A DNA stretch of 64,000 nucleotides from Desulfocapsaceae bacterium (GTDB taxonomy: Bacteria; Desulfobacterota; Desulfobulbia; Desulfobulbales; Desulfocapsaceae), in the NCBI GenBank assembly GCA_031292275.1, contig JARLHL010000064.1, positions 1 through 64,000 on the forward strand, read 5' to 3'. The notes beneath the pieces were generated by a model. That model ran no database searches. It was not told where the DNA came from and saw only the letters and a list, made by a program, of their open reading frames with translations. The translations under genes and the position numbers were made by a program. This document shows positions 17,249 through 26,824 of the stretch, piece after piece (position 1 is the first letter of the stretch; each line of letters starts with the position of its first letter).

Positions 17249-17911
17249 TCACCGCTGAATCCTGTCCGACCAGTGGACGGCAAACTTAACCAACTCAGTA
17301 AAATGCTTAAGATTCAACTTCTCTTTGATATTCTCCCGATACGTGCCGATGGTCTTGATGCTGAGATGCAGACGTTCAGCGATTTCCTTGGTGGACAGCC
17401 CCTCGCCCACCAGGCGGAAGACCTCCAGTTCCCTGTTGGTAAGGACATCAAGGGGGGATTTGGCGGAGGTAAACTGGGGAGAAGTCAGACGTTGAAAGAC
17501 CTTTTCCTTGACTGCGGCGCTGGCATAGACATCCCCTGCCAGAACCGTCCGGATGGCCTTCACCACTGAGCCCACCGCCTCCTGCTTCATGATATATCCC
17601 CGGCCTCCGGCCATCAGGGCCCGTTCGGCGTAGAGCGACTCGTCATACATGGACAGGACCAGGACCGGCAGACCGGCGAAATGAATCTTTATTTTCTCCA
17701 CCAGATCAATGCCGTTGCCGTCCTGCAGAGAAATATCGACAATGGCCAGATCGGGATTCAGCGTGCTGATGGCCTCGCAGGCCTTCTTGGCGCTCTCGAC
17801 GCTGCCGCAGACGAAGAGATCGCTCTCTTTGTTGATAAGCTCACTCATCCCCAGACAGAATATGGGATGATCGTCGACTATCAAGACCCTGTACTTCTCT
17901 CCCTGTTTCAT
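17249..17911 (-). CDS. NarL/FixJ-type response regulator (receiver plus LuxR HTH)
   Basis: 220 residues. The receiver has the acidic pair (VDDHP, residues 13-14), phosphoacceptor Asp59 (LAIVDIS) and the conserved Lys near 110 (YIMKQEA). The C-terminus is a LuxR-type helix-turn-helix (LTNRELEVFRLVGEGLSTKE, then KTIGTYRENIKEKL). It should bind DNA when phosphorylated by the sensor kinase encoded 70 bp upstream on the same strand. I chose the ATG at 17911 with GGTG upstream; an in-frame TTG four codons earlier is less likely. Confidence 0.92.
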   Translation of the reverse strand: MKQGEKYRVLIVDDHPIFCLGMSELINKESDLFVCGSVESAKKACEAISTLNPDLAIVDISLQDGNGIDLVEKIKIHFAGLPVLVLSMYDESLYAERALMAGGRGYIMKQEAVGSVVKAIRTVLAGDVYASAAVKEKVFQRLTSPQFTSAKSPLDVLTNRELEVFRLVGEGLSTKEIAERLHLSIKTIGTYRENIKEKLNLKHFTELVKFAVHWSDRIQR

Positions 17912-17981
17912 CAGATCACCCAAGTCCCGTTTATATGCTTGACTCCGAGGGCAGAGCGTTTTCCGACCCTTGACAAAACCA

Positions 17982-20168
17982 TCATTTCTGACCCTTTAAA
18001 AAGACGTGGATCGCGGTCCCCGCGGCTTGGCCCGCTTTGATCTCCATGCTGGCACCGATCACACTGGCTCGATACTTCATGATCAGCATGCCGATGCCAT
18101 GCGAAGGCGATCCGACGCCAAGCCCCCTGCCGTCATCGCTGATGTCAAGATGAATATACCCGTCTTTCTGGTATAAAGACAAATCAATTAGATCAGCCTG
18201 CGCGTGTTTCACCGCATTGTTGACCGCCTCCTGAGCAATATAAAACAAATGGGTCGCCACCGTATTGTCGTCAATGTCAACTTTATCGTCGCCGTTGAAG
18301 CGGCAGGTCAGCCCCGACATCTGTTCGGTCTTGGCAGCTATCTCCCTGAGCGCCGACTGCAGCCCATGGGAGACCAGATGGACGGGACACAGTCCCCGGG
18401 CCAGGTCCCTGGCCTTGCCCGTGGCCTCTTCGATCAGGTGCTCTATCTTCCCCGCCAGGACGGAATTTTGCGGAGAGTCCTTTCCCAGATTAGACTCGAG
18501 GACGGCGGTAAGCCCGGCAATGCCGATGAGATGCGGGCAGAGATCGTCGTGGAGGTCCTGACCGATATTCTGCCGGACCCGGTCGCCGATATCCATCAGC
18601 TGCCTGGTCAGGCGCTTATTCTCAGTGATATCCCTCAGGATGATGACACTCCCCGCCAGTTCCTGGCTGCTGTCCCGATAGACGGCGCCGCTGACGCTGA
18701 CATTCAGGACGCTGCCGTTTTTGGTGTAGCGCAGGGTCTCCGTTGCAGGCACTGTCTCGCCTGAAAGGATGGTCCTGATCATCACCCCCGTCTCCTCCCA
18801 GCTTTCCTGGGGGACGAAATAGTCCATCTTCCGCCCCTGGCATTCGGCAAGCTCCCAGCCGAAGACCCTGGTGAAGGCCGGATTGAAATAAATCACCCTG
18901 CCGCCCATATCATAGATGATGATGGGGTCGGCTGCGGCCTCCATGATTGAACGGTATCGTTCCTCGCTCTCGCAGAGGGTATTTTCCACCTCCCTGCGGA
19001 CCTGGATCTGCTTTTTCAGATCATCGCTATACGTAGTCAATTGCTCCATAAATCTGTTGAAATACTGCGACAGCTGGCCGATCTCATCCATTGAGGAGGT
19101 GATCATGCGCTGGGAGAAATCGCCGGAGCTGGCATTTTCAAAGTGCTGTCGCAACCTCTGCAGGGGACGGGTGATGGAGTTACTGATCCCATAGGTCAGC
19201 GTCAGGACCATCAGGAGGGTGACAGTGAATATCGTGATGATGAGCTTGTTGATAGTGGTGAGGGGTTTTAAAAATTCCGACTCGTAGCTGGAGGAAGCGA
19301 CGATCCAGTCATACTCGGGAATATAATTGAAAATACAGAGCTTAAGCCGTGGTTCCAAGTCACCGGGATTCTGCCATGCATAGACCAGCTGGCCCGTCTT
19401 GCGTTCAAGCATCTCCTGTAGAAACCGGCGGGGAAAGAGGTTTTCAGCCAGGACATTGACCCCCTTCAGTTTGGGATGAATCACCGCATTGCCGCTGCTG
19501 TCGAGGACGAAGGAATATCCGGTCTCGCTGAAATGCAGGGCCAGGACACTCTCTTCAAAATCCTCGACCCGCACCAGCCCCTTAAACTCCTTTCGGTACG
19601 AGGACACGGCGATAATCCAGTCCCAGGGAGCGAAATAGAGCATATACAGGGCCTTAGGCTGTTCTTCGCTTTCTCCCGGATTTTTCCAGTCATACTCCAT
19701 ATAGCCTTTTTTTCTCTTTACCATCTCCTGGACAAAATCATGGCCCGAGACATCCGCGTCCAGCAGGGCCGACCGAGGGTGAACCACCACCTTGCCGCTG
19801 CTGTCCAGGCAGTAAATATATCCCGAATCGCCGATGGTCTGACTCAACAGGACGCTCGAGGCCAGCTTCTTCGCCTCTTTTTCAGTGAGTTTCCCTGAGC
19901 GATACTGGTCATAATAAAAACTGACGATCTCGGCGTCCTTTTCGGCAATGCCCCGCAGATAATTCTTGATGGAAACTGTGGCCGAGGCCTTGACCAGGTT
20001 CAGGATGGAGGTGGTGGTATTCTGCAGTTCACTCTCAATATTGGCCACGATATTTTTTCGTACAATCGAGTAGAGCGCGGCAAAGCCCAGGGACATCGCG
20101 ATGACGAAGACCAGGGAATAGCTGAACAGCAATTTGTGGCGAATCTGCAGTGAACGGAAGATTTTCAT
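17982..20168 (-). CDS. Sensor histidine kinase with double Cache, HAMP, PAS and HisKA_3 domains
   Basis: 728 residues. A membrane helix (12-34) is followed by a large periplasmic part (40-310) with two Cache-like repeats (GYIYCLDSSGKVVVHPRS and GYSFVLDSSGNAVIHPKL). A second helix near 312-335, HAMP, and a PAS domain (ADPIIIYDMGGRVIYFNP) come next. The HisKA_3 dimerisation segment has the phosphoacceptor His in IGQDLHDDLCPHL, and a HATPase completes the kinase. This is the NarX/DegS-type kinase class that pairs with LuxR-type regulators, such as the one encoded just downstream. The periplasmic Cache repeats suggest it senses a small organic ligand; the ligand is unknown. Confidence 0.93.
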   Translation of the reverse strand: MKIFRSLQIRHKLLFSYSLVFVIAMSLGFAALYSIVRKNIVANIESELQNTTTSILNLVKASATVSIKNYLRGIAEKDAEIVSFYYDQYRSGKLTEKEAKKLASSVLLSQTIGDSGYIYCLDSSGKVVVHPRSALLDADVSGHDFVQEMVKRKKGYMEYDWKNPGESEEQPKALYMLYFAPWDWIIAVSSYRKEFKGLVRVEDFEESVLALHFSETGYSFVLDSSGNAVIHPKLKGVNVLAENLFPRRFLQEMLERKTGQLVYAWQNPGDLEPRLKLCIFNYIPEYDWIVASSSYESEFLKPLTTINKLIITIFTVTLLMVLTLTYGISNSITRPLQRLRQHFENASSGDFSQRMITSSMDEIGQLSQYFNRFMEQLTTYSDDLKKQIQVRREVENTLCESEERYRSIMEAAADPIIIYDMGGRVIYFNPAFTRVFGWELAECQGRKMDYFVPQESWEETGVMIRTILSGETVPATETLRYTKNGSVLNVSVSGAVYRDSSQELAGSVIILRDITENKRLTRQLMDIGDRVRQNIGQDLHDDLCPHLIGIAGLTAVLESNLGKDSPQNSVLAGKIEHLIEEATGKARDLARGLCPVHLVSHGLQSALREIAAKTEQMSGLTCRFNGDDKVDIDDNTVATHLFYIAQEAVNNAVKHAQADLIDLSLYQKDGYIHLDISDDGRGLGVGSPSHGIGMLIMKYRASVIGASMEIKAGQAAGTAIHVFLKGQK

Positions 20169-20492
20169 ATTTTTGTGGCCTCGGAATCATGGGCGGCGCC
20201 CCTCGGGATGGATATGCCGGGACCGGCGGCCCAGGCCCTCCCCAGAACAGCTTACTCTAGCCCCTGTCTCTCCACTTGGCAACCGGTATTCCCGCCGGCC
20301 TTTTCGCCGATCGGAAAAAAGTCAGCGCGCCTTGGAAAAGCCCTCCCGCCAAGCGTGGATCAAAATTTTTTTTACTTTTGATGTTATTTATTATTCCGAT
20401 AATAAACATATACCGTTAAATAGAGATAGTACTCTTTTTTACAGAAAGCCGGGACAGCCCCGGACACGAAACCTCCAATTCGGTCGGCAACA
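20169..20492. other. Divergent intergenic region
   Basis: 324 bases between the sensor kinase start and the lipoprotein start. The half nearest the lipoprotein is AT-rich and contains a likely sigma-70 promoter (20378-20405). The other half is GC-rich with no clear signal for the kinase. Confidence 0.5.
20378..20405 (+). promoter_or_regulatory. Candidate sigma-70 promoter of the lipoprotein gene
   Basis: TTGATG (20378-20383), a 16-base spacer and TAATAA (20400-20405) in an AT-rich stretch, 87 bases before the GTG start. Confidence 0.45.
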
Positions 20493-21236
20493 GTGCGATA
20501 CAATCCTCCCACGATCGTGTTTCTTATCGGTGCAAGCCTCCTGCTTTTCAGTTGCGCTCCGACCGAGGAACCCCAGAAAGACATGGAGATGAGCAGGCAG
20601 AACGCCGCCCTGACGCAGGAGAAGAGGGAACTCGTAAAAGAAATTGAGGCCAAAAACGCCCTGACGGTCAAACTGCAGAAGAAGATCAGCGAAAAGAATG
20701 CGGAGATCGGCGCCCTCAAGGCAATGAAGAACCATCTCAGCCAGGAGGTCATACGCTCCAAGACCAAGGTGCTTACCCCGAAGAACAAGGCCGAGGCAGT
20801 CTCCCTGCTGGCCGGAGTCGAGACCGATATCGCCGAGGTCAGGGAACAAGCCCCGGCCGACAGCAGGCAGGCCTTCGAAACGGCCGATCAGCTGATTGCC
20901 CAGGCCAGGACCGAACTCGGCCAGGGCAATTACACGGAGGCAAGCGCACTGGCAGGCAAGGCCATGGAGATCATCCAGCCAATACAGCTGAATTGGGTCG
21001 CCCGGAACCGGAAAAAGGCCGGAGCGCCTTCCCATTTTCCGCTTGCCGTGCGGATACTCAAAAAAAGCCACATCCGGAAACTTCCCGGCATCAAGGCCGA
21101 AACGGTGTGCATCCTCAACCCGGAAGCAGTGGTTACAGCCACCGGCCGGCAGGGGCGCTGGATCAGGATCATCCTGACGGACCGGAAGCAGACCGGATGG
21201 ATACACCAGACATTAGTCGCCGAGGTCCAAAAATAA
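20493..21236 (+). CDS. Lipoprotein with coiled coil and SH3-type C-terminal domain
   Basis: 247 residues. The N-terminus is a lipoprotein signal peptide ending in LLLFSC, so Cys21 should be lipidated. A long charged helix follows (about 30-95, many E/K/Q heptads), then a short helical segment (PADSRQAFETADQLIAQART) and a C-terminal bacterial SH3-like domain (SHIRKLPGIKAETVCILNP to GRWIRIILTDRKQTGWIH). SH3b domains often bind cell-wall or protein ligands, so it may sit in the periplasm contacting peptidoglycan. The start is GTG with a weak ribosome site. It converges on the diguanylate cyclase gene. No specific function is recognised. Confidence 0.75.
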   Translation: MRYNPPTIVFLIGASLLLFSCAPTEEPQKDMEMSRQNAALTQEKRELVKEIEAKNALTVKLQKKISEKNAEIGALKAMKNHLSQEVIRSKTKVLTPKNKAEAVSLLAGVETDIAEVREQAPADSRQAFETADQLIAQARTELGQGNYTEASALAGKAMEIIQPIQLNWVARNRKKAGAPSHFPLAVRILKKSHIRKLPGIKAETVCILNPEAVVTATGRQGRWIRIILTDRKQTGWIHQTLVAEVQK

Positions 21237-21260
21237 CAGGAAGGGCGAAAAGAAGCCCTG

Positions 21261-22910
21261 TCAGGAGACGATCCTCGAGGCAGGGCCTCCCAACACCGCC
21301 CGGTTCCGTCCCTGAGCCTTCGCCTCGTAAAGGGCGTTGTCGGCCCGTCCGATCAGACTGGCCTCCGTATCCTCCTTACCCAGGATCTCAACCACGCCGA
21401 TGCTGATGGTAACGGAGATACGCAGATCCTCGTTCATAAAGGGATAGGCCTCAACGGCCTGCCTGATCCTCTCGGCGGTGGCCATGGCCTCTTCACTGTC
21501 CGTCTTTCCCAGGATAATCATGAATTCCTCGCCACCGTAACGGCCGGCCACATCCATGGTCCGCAGTACATGCCTGAAGATCTGCCCGATCCGGGAGAGG
21601 ACCTGGTCTCCCACCAGATGTCCATGGCTGTCGTTGATCACTTTGAAGTGGTCAATATCTATCATCAGGAGGGAGAACTCCGAGGCGTATCTCCTGTACT
21701 GCTCAATGTGGGTGTTTAAAACCGTCATGATCTGCTTGCGATTGACCAAGCCGGTGAGAGAATCGGTCGTGGCCAGCTGTTCTAGTTCGCACTGATTCTT
21801 CTTGAGCCGTATCACCATCTGGTTGAACATGCCGGTGACGATACCGAATTCATCGTTTCTCCGCACCGGCAGGGAGACATCCAGTTCGCCGCTGCCCACA
21901 CGCAGCACTCCGCGGGTCAAGGTCTTCAACGGCAGGATGATCTGCCCGGCCACGATGGAGGCGCAGACCCCTATGACCAGGGAGAAGAGGATGGCGGCCA
22001 GGGTGATCTGATCCTGTAATTGCATCACACCGGCAAAGGCTGTGTCATAATCCCTTGCGATCAGGCATCCCCAGGGAAAATCTTTGAACCAGACGGCAAG
22101 GCCGACAGTTCGATCCTCCCCCAGAAACTTTTGCATTTTGTACGGCTTGGCCAACAGCTGGGTCTTCCGCCCCGGTTCCAGCAGCATAACCTTCCCGCCT
22201 TCAGGCTGGGCGACCGTGAGCATGAGGCGACCGTCTTCCTGAACAAACAGAATCTCGCCGATTCCTCCTTCCATGTCGACCAGGACGGTTTTCAAGAGCG
22301 GCTTCAGCGCCTCGGGGCTGACCTCCATGGCGAGCAGGCAGGGCGGGACCGCCGGCCCCGCAGGCAATGGAATACCAATCACTATCACCGGCGCCGGACC
22401 GCCTTCGGGAGAGGACGCCGCGCCGACAAACCGGTCAAACGTCTGAATCTGGCGTTTCCAGTCGGCAGGCAGGCTCAGGGGATGATCGGCTCCGAAAGAG
22501 TCTGAGGCGGCAATGACCTTCCCTTCCGCATCCAGCAGGACCAGGGAATCATAATCTATATATTGGCTCTTTATCAGATTCAGATAGGCGACAATCCGCT
22601 TCAGGGAAGTTGCCCCCCCGCCCTTGCCGACCTGTGCATAATACTGGGTCAGGTTATTGCTGATGATAAAAGAAGATGCAAAGATGTGCAGGTCATGGTG
22701 CCGCTCCTTCAACCACAGGCCCACCGTATATCCGACCCTGTCCACCGAGGCCTTCAGCTTCTGCTCGGTCATGTCGGCCGTCGCCCGGTAGGCCATCAGG
22801 TAAAACAGCCGTCCCATCCCGAAGGAGGGGACCAGCGTCACCAGAACAGCAAACAGCAGGATGCGGTTCCGAAGGGAGAAAATGCCCATTGTCTTTTTGT
22901 ATGTATCCAT
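21261..22910 (-). CDS. Membrane diguanylate cyclase (sensor domain, HAMP, GGDEF)
   Basis: 549 residues. Two membrane helices (13-35 and about 300-322) flank a periplasmic Cache-like sensor domain (SLVLLDAEGKVIAASD). HAMP follows, then a GGDEF domain with an active GGEEF signature (RYGGEEFMIIL). An RxxD motif (RTMD) lies exactly five residues before GGEEF, the position of the product-inhibition I-site, so the enzyme should make cyclic di-GMP and be feedback-inhibited. The last gene before it on this strand is lpdA, 139 bp upstream. A copy of the 36-bp repeat ends 11 bases before its start. Confidence 0.93.
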   Translation of the reverse strand: MDTYKKTMGIFSLRNRILLFAVLVTLVPSFGMGRLFYLMAYRATADMTEQKLKASVDRVGYTVGLWLKERHHDLHIFASSFIISNNLTQYYAQVGKGGGATSLKRIVAYLNLIKSQYIDYDSLVLLDAEGKVIAASDSFGADHPLSLPADWKRQIQTFDRFVGAASSPEGGPAPVIVIGIPLPAGPAVPPCLLAMEVSPEALKPLLKTVLVDMEGGIGEILFVQEDGRLMLTVAQPEGGKVMLLEPGRKTQLLAKPYKMQKFLGEDRTVGLAVWFKDFPWGCLIARDYDTAFAGVMQLQDQITLAAILFSLVIGVCASIVAGQIILPLKTLTRGVLRVGSGELDVSLPVRRNDEFGIVTGMFNQMVIRLKKNQCELEQLATTDSLTGLVNRKQIMTVLNTHIEQYRRYASEFSLLMIDIDHFKVINDSHGHLVGDQVLSRIGQIFRHVLRTMDVAGRYGGEEFMIILGKTDSEEAMATAERIRQAVEAYPFMNEDLRISVTISIGVVEILGKEDTEASLIGRADNALYEAKAQGRNRAVLGGPASRIVS

Positions 22911-22921
22911 ATGATGACCTA

Positions 22922-22957
22922 AACCGGCATGGCCGGATCAGCATCCCCGGCCACGAC
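22922..22957 (-). repeat. 36-bp dispersed intergenic repeat, copy C
   Basis: Read on the minus strand it begins GTCGTGGCCGGGG and ends ATCCGGCCATGCCGGTT. It lies between the lpdA stop and the diguanylate cyclase start, 11 bases before the latter. Confidence 0.72.
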
Positions 22958-23049
22958 ATATCATGAAAGATCCTCACTTCGGCCCCGCAATGCCGCCGCT
23001 CTGAGGAGACGTTTATATAAAGGGCAAAAGAAAAGAGCGTGCGGGGCTC

Positions 23050-24471
23050 TCAGGCCTTTCGGGCCAGAATATGGGTTGAACTGCCAAGATAGAGCTCCGC
23101 AGCCTCGCCTTCGGTCTCGGAAAGGGTCGGATGGGGATGAAGACTCAAGGCCATATCCTCGGCAAGGACCCCCATTTCCACGGCCAGACTCCCCTCGGAG
23201 ATCAGCCCTTCCGCCCCGCGGCCGACGGCGCCGACCCCCACAATCCGCCCGGTCTCCGGGTCTGCAATGAGCTTGGTCAATCCCTCCGGCGCCCCCATGG
23301 TGTGAGCCCGGCCTGAAAATTTCCATGGAAATCGCAGGACCTTGACGTCAATGCCGGCGGCGCGGGCCTGATCCTCGGTCAGACCGCACCAGGCGATCTG
23401 CGGGTCGGTATAGATGATCGCCGGGATCGATCTGACATCATAGGCCGACGATTTACCTGCAATCGCCTCGGCGGCCACCTTCCCTTCCCGGCTGGCCTTG
23501 TTGGCAAGCATCATGCCGCCCGCCACATCGCCCACCGCAAAGATAGCGGGATCGGCGGTGCGGAGCTGCTCATCCACCAGGATGAAACCGCGCTCATCGG
23601 TGGTCACCCCGGTCCTGGCGAGGTCCAGCTCTGTGCTTGCGGGCCTGCGGCCGATGGCCACCAGCACCCGGTCAAACCGCTGCTCCGCCTGGATGCCGGG
23701 ACCCTCGAACAGGACATCCACCCCGTCATCCCGTTCCTGTAAGGCCGCAACCCTGGTCTGAAGATGGATATGGACAAAGGCCTGGAGCCGGCGCTGCAGG
23801 GGAGCCACCAGATCCCTATCCACACCAGGCAAGAGCGTCTGCGCCATCTCCACCACGGTCACCCGGCTGCCCAGGGCGGCAAAGGCGGTCCCCAGTTCCA
23901 GCCCCACATAGCCGCCGCCGATGATGAGCAGCGTCTCCGGGATATCGGCCAGGGCCAGGGCCCCGGCGGAATCCATGATCCGCCCCCCCGGCACAAAGGG
24001 CCGGCCCGGATAGGGGATGGTCTCGGAGCCGGTGGCGATAACGGCGTGTTTGAACGTGACGCGGCGCAGCTCCGAATCCTGAAGGCGGACGGTGTGCGAG
24101 CCTTCAAATCTGGCCCGTCCCTGCAGGAGCTGGATGCCTCGCTGCCTGCAGAGGCTCGTCAAACCGCCTGCCATTGAGCCGATCACCTCGGCCTTCCACC
24201 CGCGCAGGGCGGCAAGGTCGATGCGCGGCGGACCAAAGGCGACCCCCATATGCTCGGACCGCGCCGCATCGTGAATCAGTTCCGAGAGAAAGAGCAGGGT
24301 CTTTGACGGAATGCAGCCCGAAAAAAGGCAGACCCCGCCCGGCTGCGGCTGGGGATCGACCATGGTCACATCCAGGCCCAGATCCGCCGCCCTGAAGGCC
24401 GCGGCATAGCCGCCTGGTCCGCTGCCGATAACAAGCAGCCCGGTCTCCTGTTCCAGCTCACCCATAACCAT
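23050..24471 (-). CDS. lpdA: Dihydrolipoyl dehydrogenase (E3)
   Basis: 473 residues. The FAD motif GSGPGGYAAAFRA starts at residue 16. The redox disulfide Cys48/Cys53 lies in GGVCLFSGCIPSK. The NAD-binding GGGYVGLELGTAFAALG is near 185, the second FAD motif near 300 (FAVGDVAGGMMLANKA), and the C-terminal catalytic His/Glu in HPHPTLSE. It reoxidises the lipoyl arm of the E2 with NAD+. The start follows AAGGAG. It is the last gene of the E1-E2-E3 run, 24 bp after E2. Confidence 0.95.
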   Translation of the reverse strand: MVMGELEQETGLLVIGSGPGGYAAAFRAADLGLDVTMVDPQPQPGGVCLFSGCIPSKTLLFLSELIHDAARSEHMGVAFGPPRIDLAALRGWKAEVIGSMAGGLTSLCRQRGIQLLQGRARFEGSHTVRLQDSELRRVTFKHAVIATGSETIPYPGRPFVPGGRIMDSAGALALADIPETLLIIGGGYVGLELGTAFAALGSRVTVVEMAQTLLPGVDRDLVAPLQRRLQAFVHIHLQTRVAALQERDDGVDVLFEGPGIQAEQRFDRVLVAIGRRPASTELDLARTGVTTDERGFILVDEQLRTADPAIFAVGDVAGGMMLANKASREGKVAAEAIAGKSSAYDVRSIPAIIYTDPQIAWCGLTEDQARAAGIDVKVLRFPWKFSGRAHTMGAPEGLTKLIADPETGRIVGVGAVGRGAEGLISEGSLAVEMGVLAEDMALSLHPHPTLSETEGEAAELYLGSSTHILARKA

Positions 24472-24495
24472 GGCATATCTCCTTTTCGCCCTGCC

Positions 24496-25770
24496 TCAAA
24501 TCATGGACATCAGCAGCTCTTCCGGATCCTGCAGGGCCTCGATCACAACTTTCATGAAGCGGATGGAATCAGCCCCGTCCACCACCCGGTGATCGAAGCA
24601 GAGGACCACGGGCATGAGCAGGCGGGGAGCAATTTCGTAACCGTTGCCCTCCATCGGCACAGCCGCGGGCTGCATGCGCCCATGGCCGAAGCCCAGGATC
24701 GCCACCTGGGGAAAGTTGATGATGGGGGTGAAGAATCCCCCTCCCATGGCGCCGGCATTGGTGATGGTGAAGGTGCCGCCCAGCAGGTCATCGAGGGCGG
24801 CTTTGCGAGACCGGGTCCGCTGGACGCATGCATGCAGCTCAACGGCAAGCTCCCTGATGCTCTTGCGGTCCACATCGCGGATCACCGGCACGATGAGGCC
24901 GTCCTCGGTATCCACCGCCACGCCGATATTGAAATATTTCTTGACCACGATCTCCTGGCTGACAAGATCCAGGCTGGAGTTGAACATCGGATAGGCCTTC
25001 AGCGCCGTGGCCGCCGCCTTCATCGCAAAGACAGTCAGGGTCAAACGCCCCCCCGCCGCCTTTATCTCCTCCTTATGCTTCTGACGGAAGCTTTCAAGTC
25101 TGGTGATATCCACCAGATCCTGGGCAGTTACATGAGGTATCTGGCTCCAGGCGGTGACCATCTGCCTGGCTGTGGCCCGTCGTATGGAACGAAAAGGCCT
25201 GCGCTCCACCTCCCCCCATTGGGAAAAATCGGGCAGCACCGGTACCGGCAGGGCAAACGGCTCGAAAGGCAAGGGGGCAGGAGCGGTCTCCACGACCGCC
25301 GCCACCTGTGAACCCGCGGCAGCAGCCCGGACATCCTCGGCGGTCACCAGTCCTGCCGCGCCGGTGGGCGTGACCCTCTGCAGGTCAACACCCATTTCCC
25401 TGGCCAGCCGGCGGGTGGCAGGCGAGGCCGGGATATTGCCCGACGGTTTGCCCGGCGGGGATGCGGCAGCATGAGCAGCGGGAGCCGCAGACGATACAGC
25501 CGGGGTCTTAGGTCCGGGAGTCTCCGCCGCTTTACCCTCGGCAAAGACGATCATCACCTCGCCGACCCTGGCGGAATCGCCCTCCTTGACCAGGACCTCG
25601 GCAACCGTACCGGTGAACGGAGACGGGATCTCCACCGCAGCCTTATCAGTCTCCACCTCCAGCAGGGGATCCCCCTCCCGGACCTGCTGCCCCACATCGA
25701 CATGGACGGCCAGGACCTCAGCCTCGTGCACCCCTTCCCCCAGATCCGGCAGTGTAAACGCTCTGCTCAT
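24496..25770 (-). CDS. 2-oxoacid dehydrogenase E2 (dihydrolipoamide acyltransferase)
   Basis: 424 residues with one lipoyl domain (lipoylated Lys43 in VETDKAAVEI), a Pro/Ala-rich linker, a peripheral-subunit-binding domain (PASPATRRLAREMGVDLQRV near 130) and a C-terminal catalytic domain with the active-site histidine in CFDHRVVDGADS. It transfers the acyl group from E1 to CoA and forms the core of the complex. Whether the complex uses pyruvate or branched-chain 2-oxoacids cannot be settled from sequence by eye; the single lipoyl domain and alpha/beta E1 fit either. The start has AGGAGG upstream. Confidence 0.93.
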   Translation of the reverse strand: MSRAFTLPDLGEGVHEAEVLAVHVDVGQQVREGDPLLEVETDKAAVEIPSPFTGTVAEVLVKEGDSARVGEVMIVFAEGKAAETPGPKTPAVSSAAPAAHAAASPPGKPSGNIPASPATRRLAREMGVDLQRVTPTGAAGLVTAEDVRAAAAGSQVAAVVETAPAPLPFEPFALPVPVLPDFSQWGEVERRPFRSIRRATARQMVTAWSQIPHVTAQDLVDITRLESFRQKHKEEIKAAGGRLTLTVFAMKAAATALKAYPMFNSSLDLVSQEIVVKKYFNIGVAVDTEDGLIVPVIRDVDRKSIRELAVELHACVQRTRSRKAALDDLLGGTFTITNAGAMGGGFFTPIINFPQVAILGFGHGRMQPAAVPMEGNGYEIAPRLLMPVVLCFDHRVVDGADSIRFMKVVIEALQDPEELLMSMI

Positions 25771-25843
25771 CTCCCCTCCTCTGTGTTATTACAGCAGCAT
25801 ATGGACAGTATAAATAATTATAATCTGATTACCTCTGCAAAGC

Positions 25844-26824
25844 TCAGTTTTTCAGCGTCCTTCTGGCAGCGGCGACAATTCGTTCAAGGCCCGGAAGATA
25901 GCTCTTTTCCCTGGCGAAAAGCGGGATGACGACATCAAAGCCCGCAACCCGTTCAAGGGGGGCCTGCAGAAAATAGAAGGCCTTTTCCATGATTCGGGAG
26001 ACGATCTCGGCCCCGGGACCAAAGCTGCGGGGGGCCTCATGGACGATCACCGCCCTGCCGGTCTTCTGCACGGACTGCACCAGCGGCCCCTCATCCAGCG
26101 GCGAGAGGGTCAGAAGATCGATCACCTCGGCCTCCACCCCGTCCTGTTCCCGCAAGACATCGGCAGCCTCAAGGGTCGGGCGGAGCATGGCCCCGTAGGC
26201 GATCATGGTCAGACCGCCGCCCTCCCGCACCACCTGCGGCCGCCCGATAGGCAGGGTCTCCTCCTCATCCGGGACCTCCTCCCGGAAGGCCCGGTAGAGG
26301 GCCTTGGCCTCGTAGAAGATCACCGGATCGGGATCGCGAATGGCACTCACCATCAGGGCCCTGGCATTGCGCGGCCCCGAGGGAATGACCATCTTCAACC
26401 CCGGCGTATGGGCCCAGTAAGCCTCCCGGCTCTCGGAGTGATGTTCCAGGGCCCGCACCCCGCCACCGTAGGGGGCCCGCAGCACCATGGATACCGGATA
26501 CCTGCCCTGGGAGCGCCAGCGCAGACGGGCGGCGTGGTTTTCGATCTGGTGAAAATTATGATAGGAAAAGCCGGAGAACTGGATCTCGCAGACCGGCTTC
26601 AGGCCGTAGGCCGCCATGCCGATGGACATGCCGACTATGCCCGACTCGGCCAGAGGCGTGTCCACCACCCGCTGTTCGCCGAATTGGTCGGCAAGCCCTT
26701 CGGTCACCCGGAAAACGCCGCCGTCACGCCCCACATCCTCGCCCAGAAGGACAATGCTGTCATCCTTCTCCATTTCCTGCCTCAGGGCCAGGTTCAGCGC
26801 CTGGACCATGGTCATTTTGGTCAT
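25844..26824 (-). CDS. 2-oxoacid dehydrogenase E1 component, beta subunit
   Basis: 326 residues, typical for the beta subunit of alpha2beta2 E1 enzymes. Visible signatures include ALNLALRQEMEKDDSIVLLGEDVG at the start, RVVDTPLAESGIVGMSIGMAAYG and the conserved YGGGVRALEHHSES segment. With E1 alpha it decarboxylates a 2-oxoacid with thiamine diphosphate and loads the acyl group onto E2. Its ATG overlaps the E1 alpha stop by 4 bases, so the two are translationally coupled in equal amounts. Confidence 0.93.
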   Translation of the reverse strand: MTKMTMVQALNLALRQEMEKDDSIVLLGEDVGRDGGVFRVTEGLADQFGEQRVVDTPLAESGIVGMSIGMAAYGLKPVCEIQFSGFSYHNFHQIENHAARLRWRSQGRYPVSMVLRAPYGGGVRALEHHSESREAYWAHTPGLKMVIPSGPRNARALMVSAIRDPDPVIFYEAKALYRAFREEVPDEEETLPIGRPQVVREGGGLTMIAYGAMLRPTLEAADVLREQDGVEAEVIDLLTLSPLDEGPLVQSVQKTGRAVIVHEAPRSFGPGAEIVSRIMEKAFYFLQAPLERVAGFDVVIPLFAREKSYLPGLERIVAAARRTLKN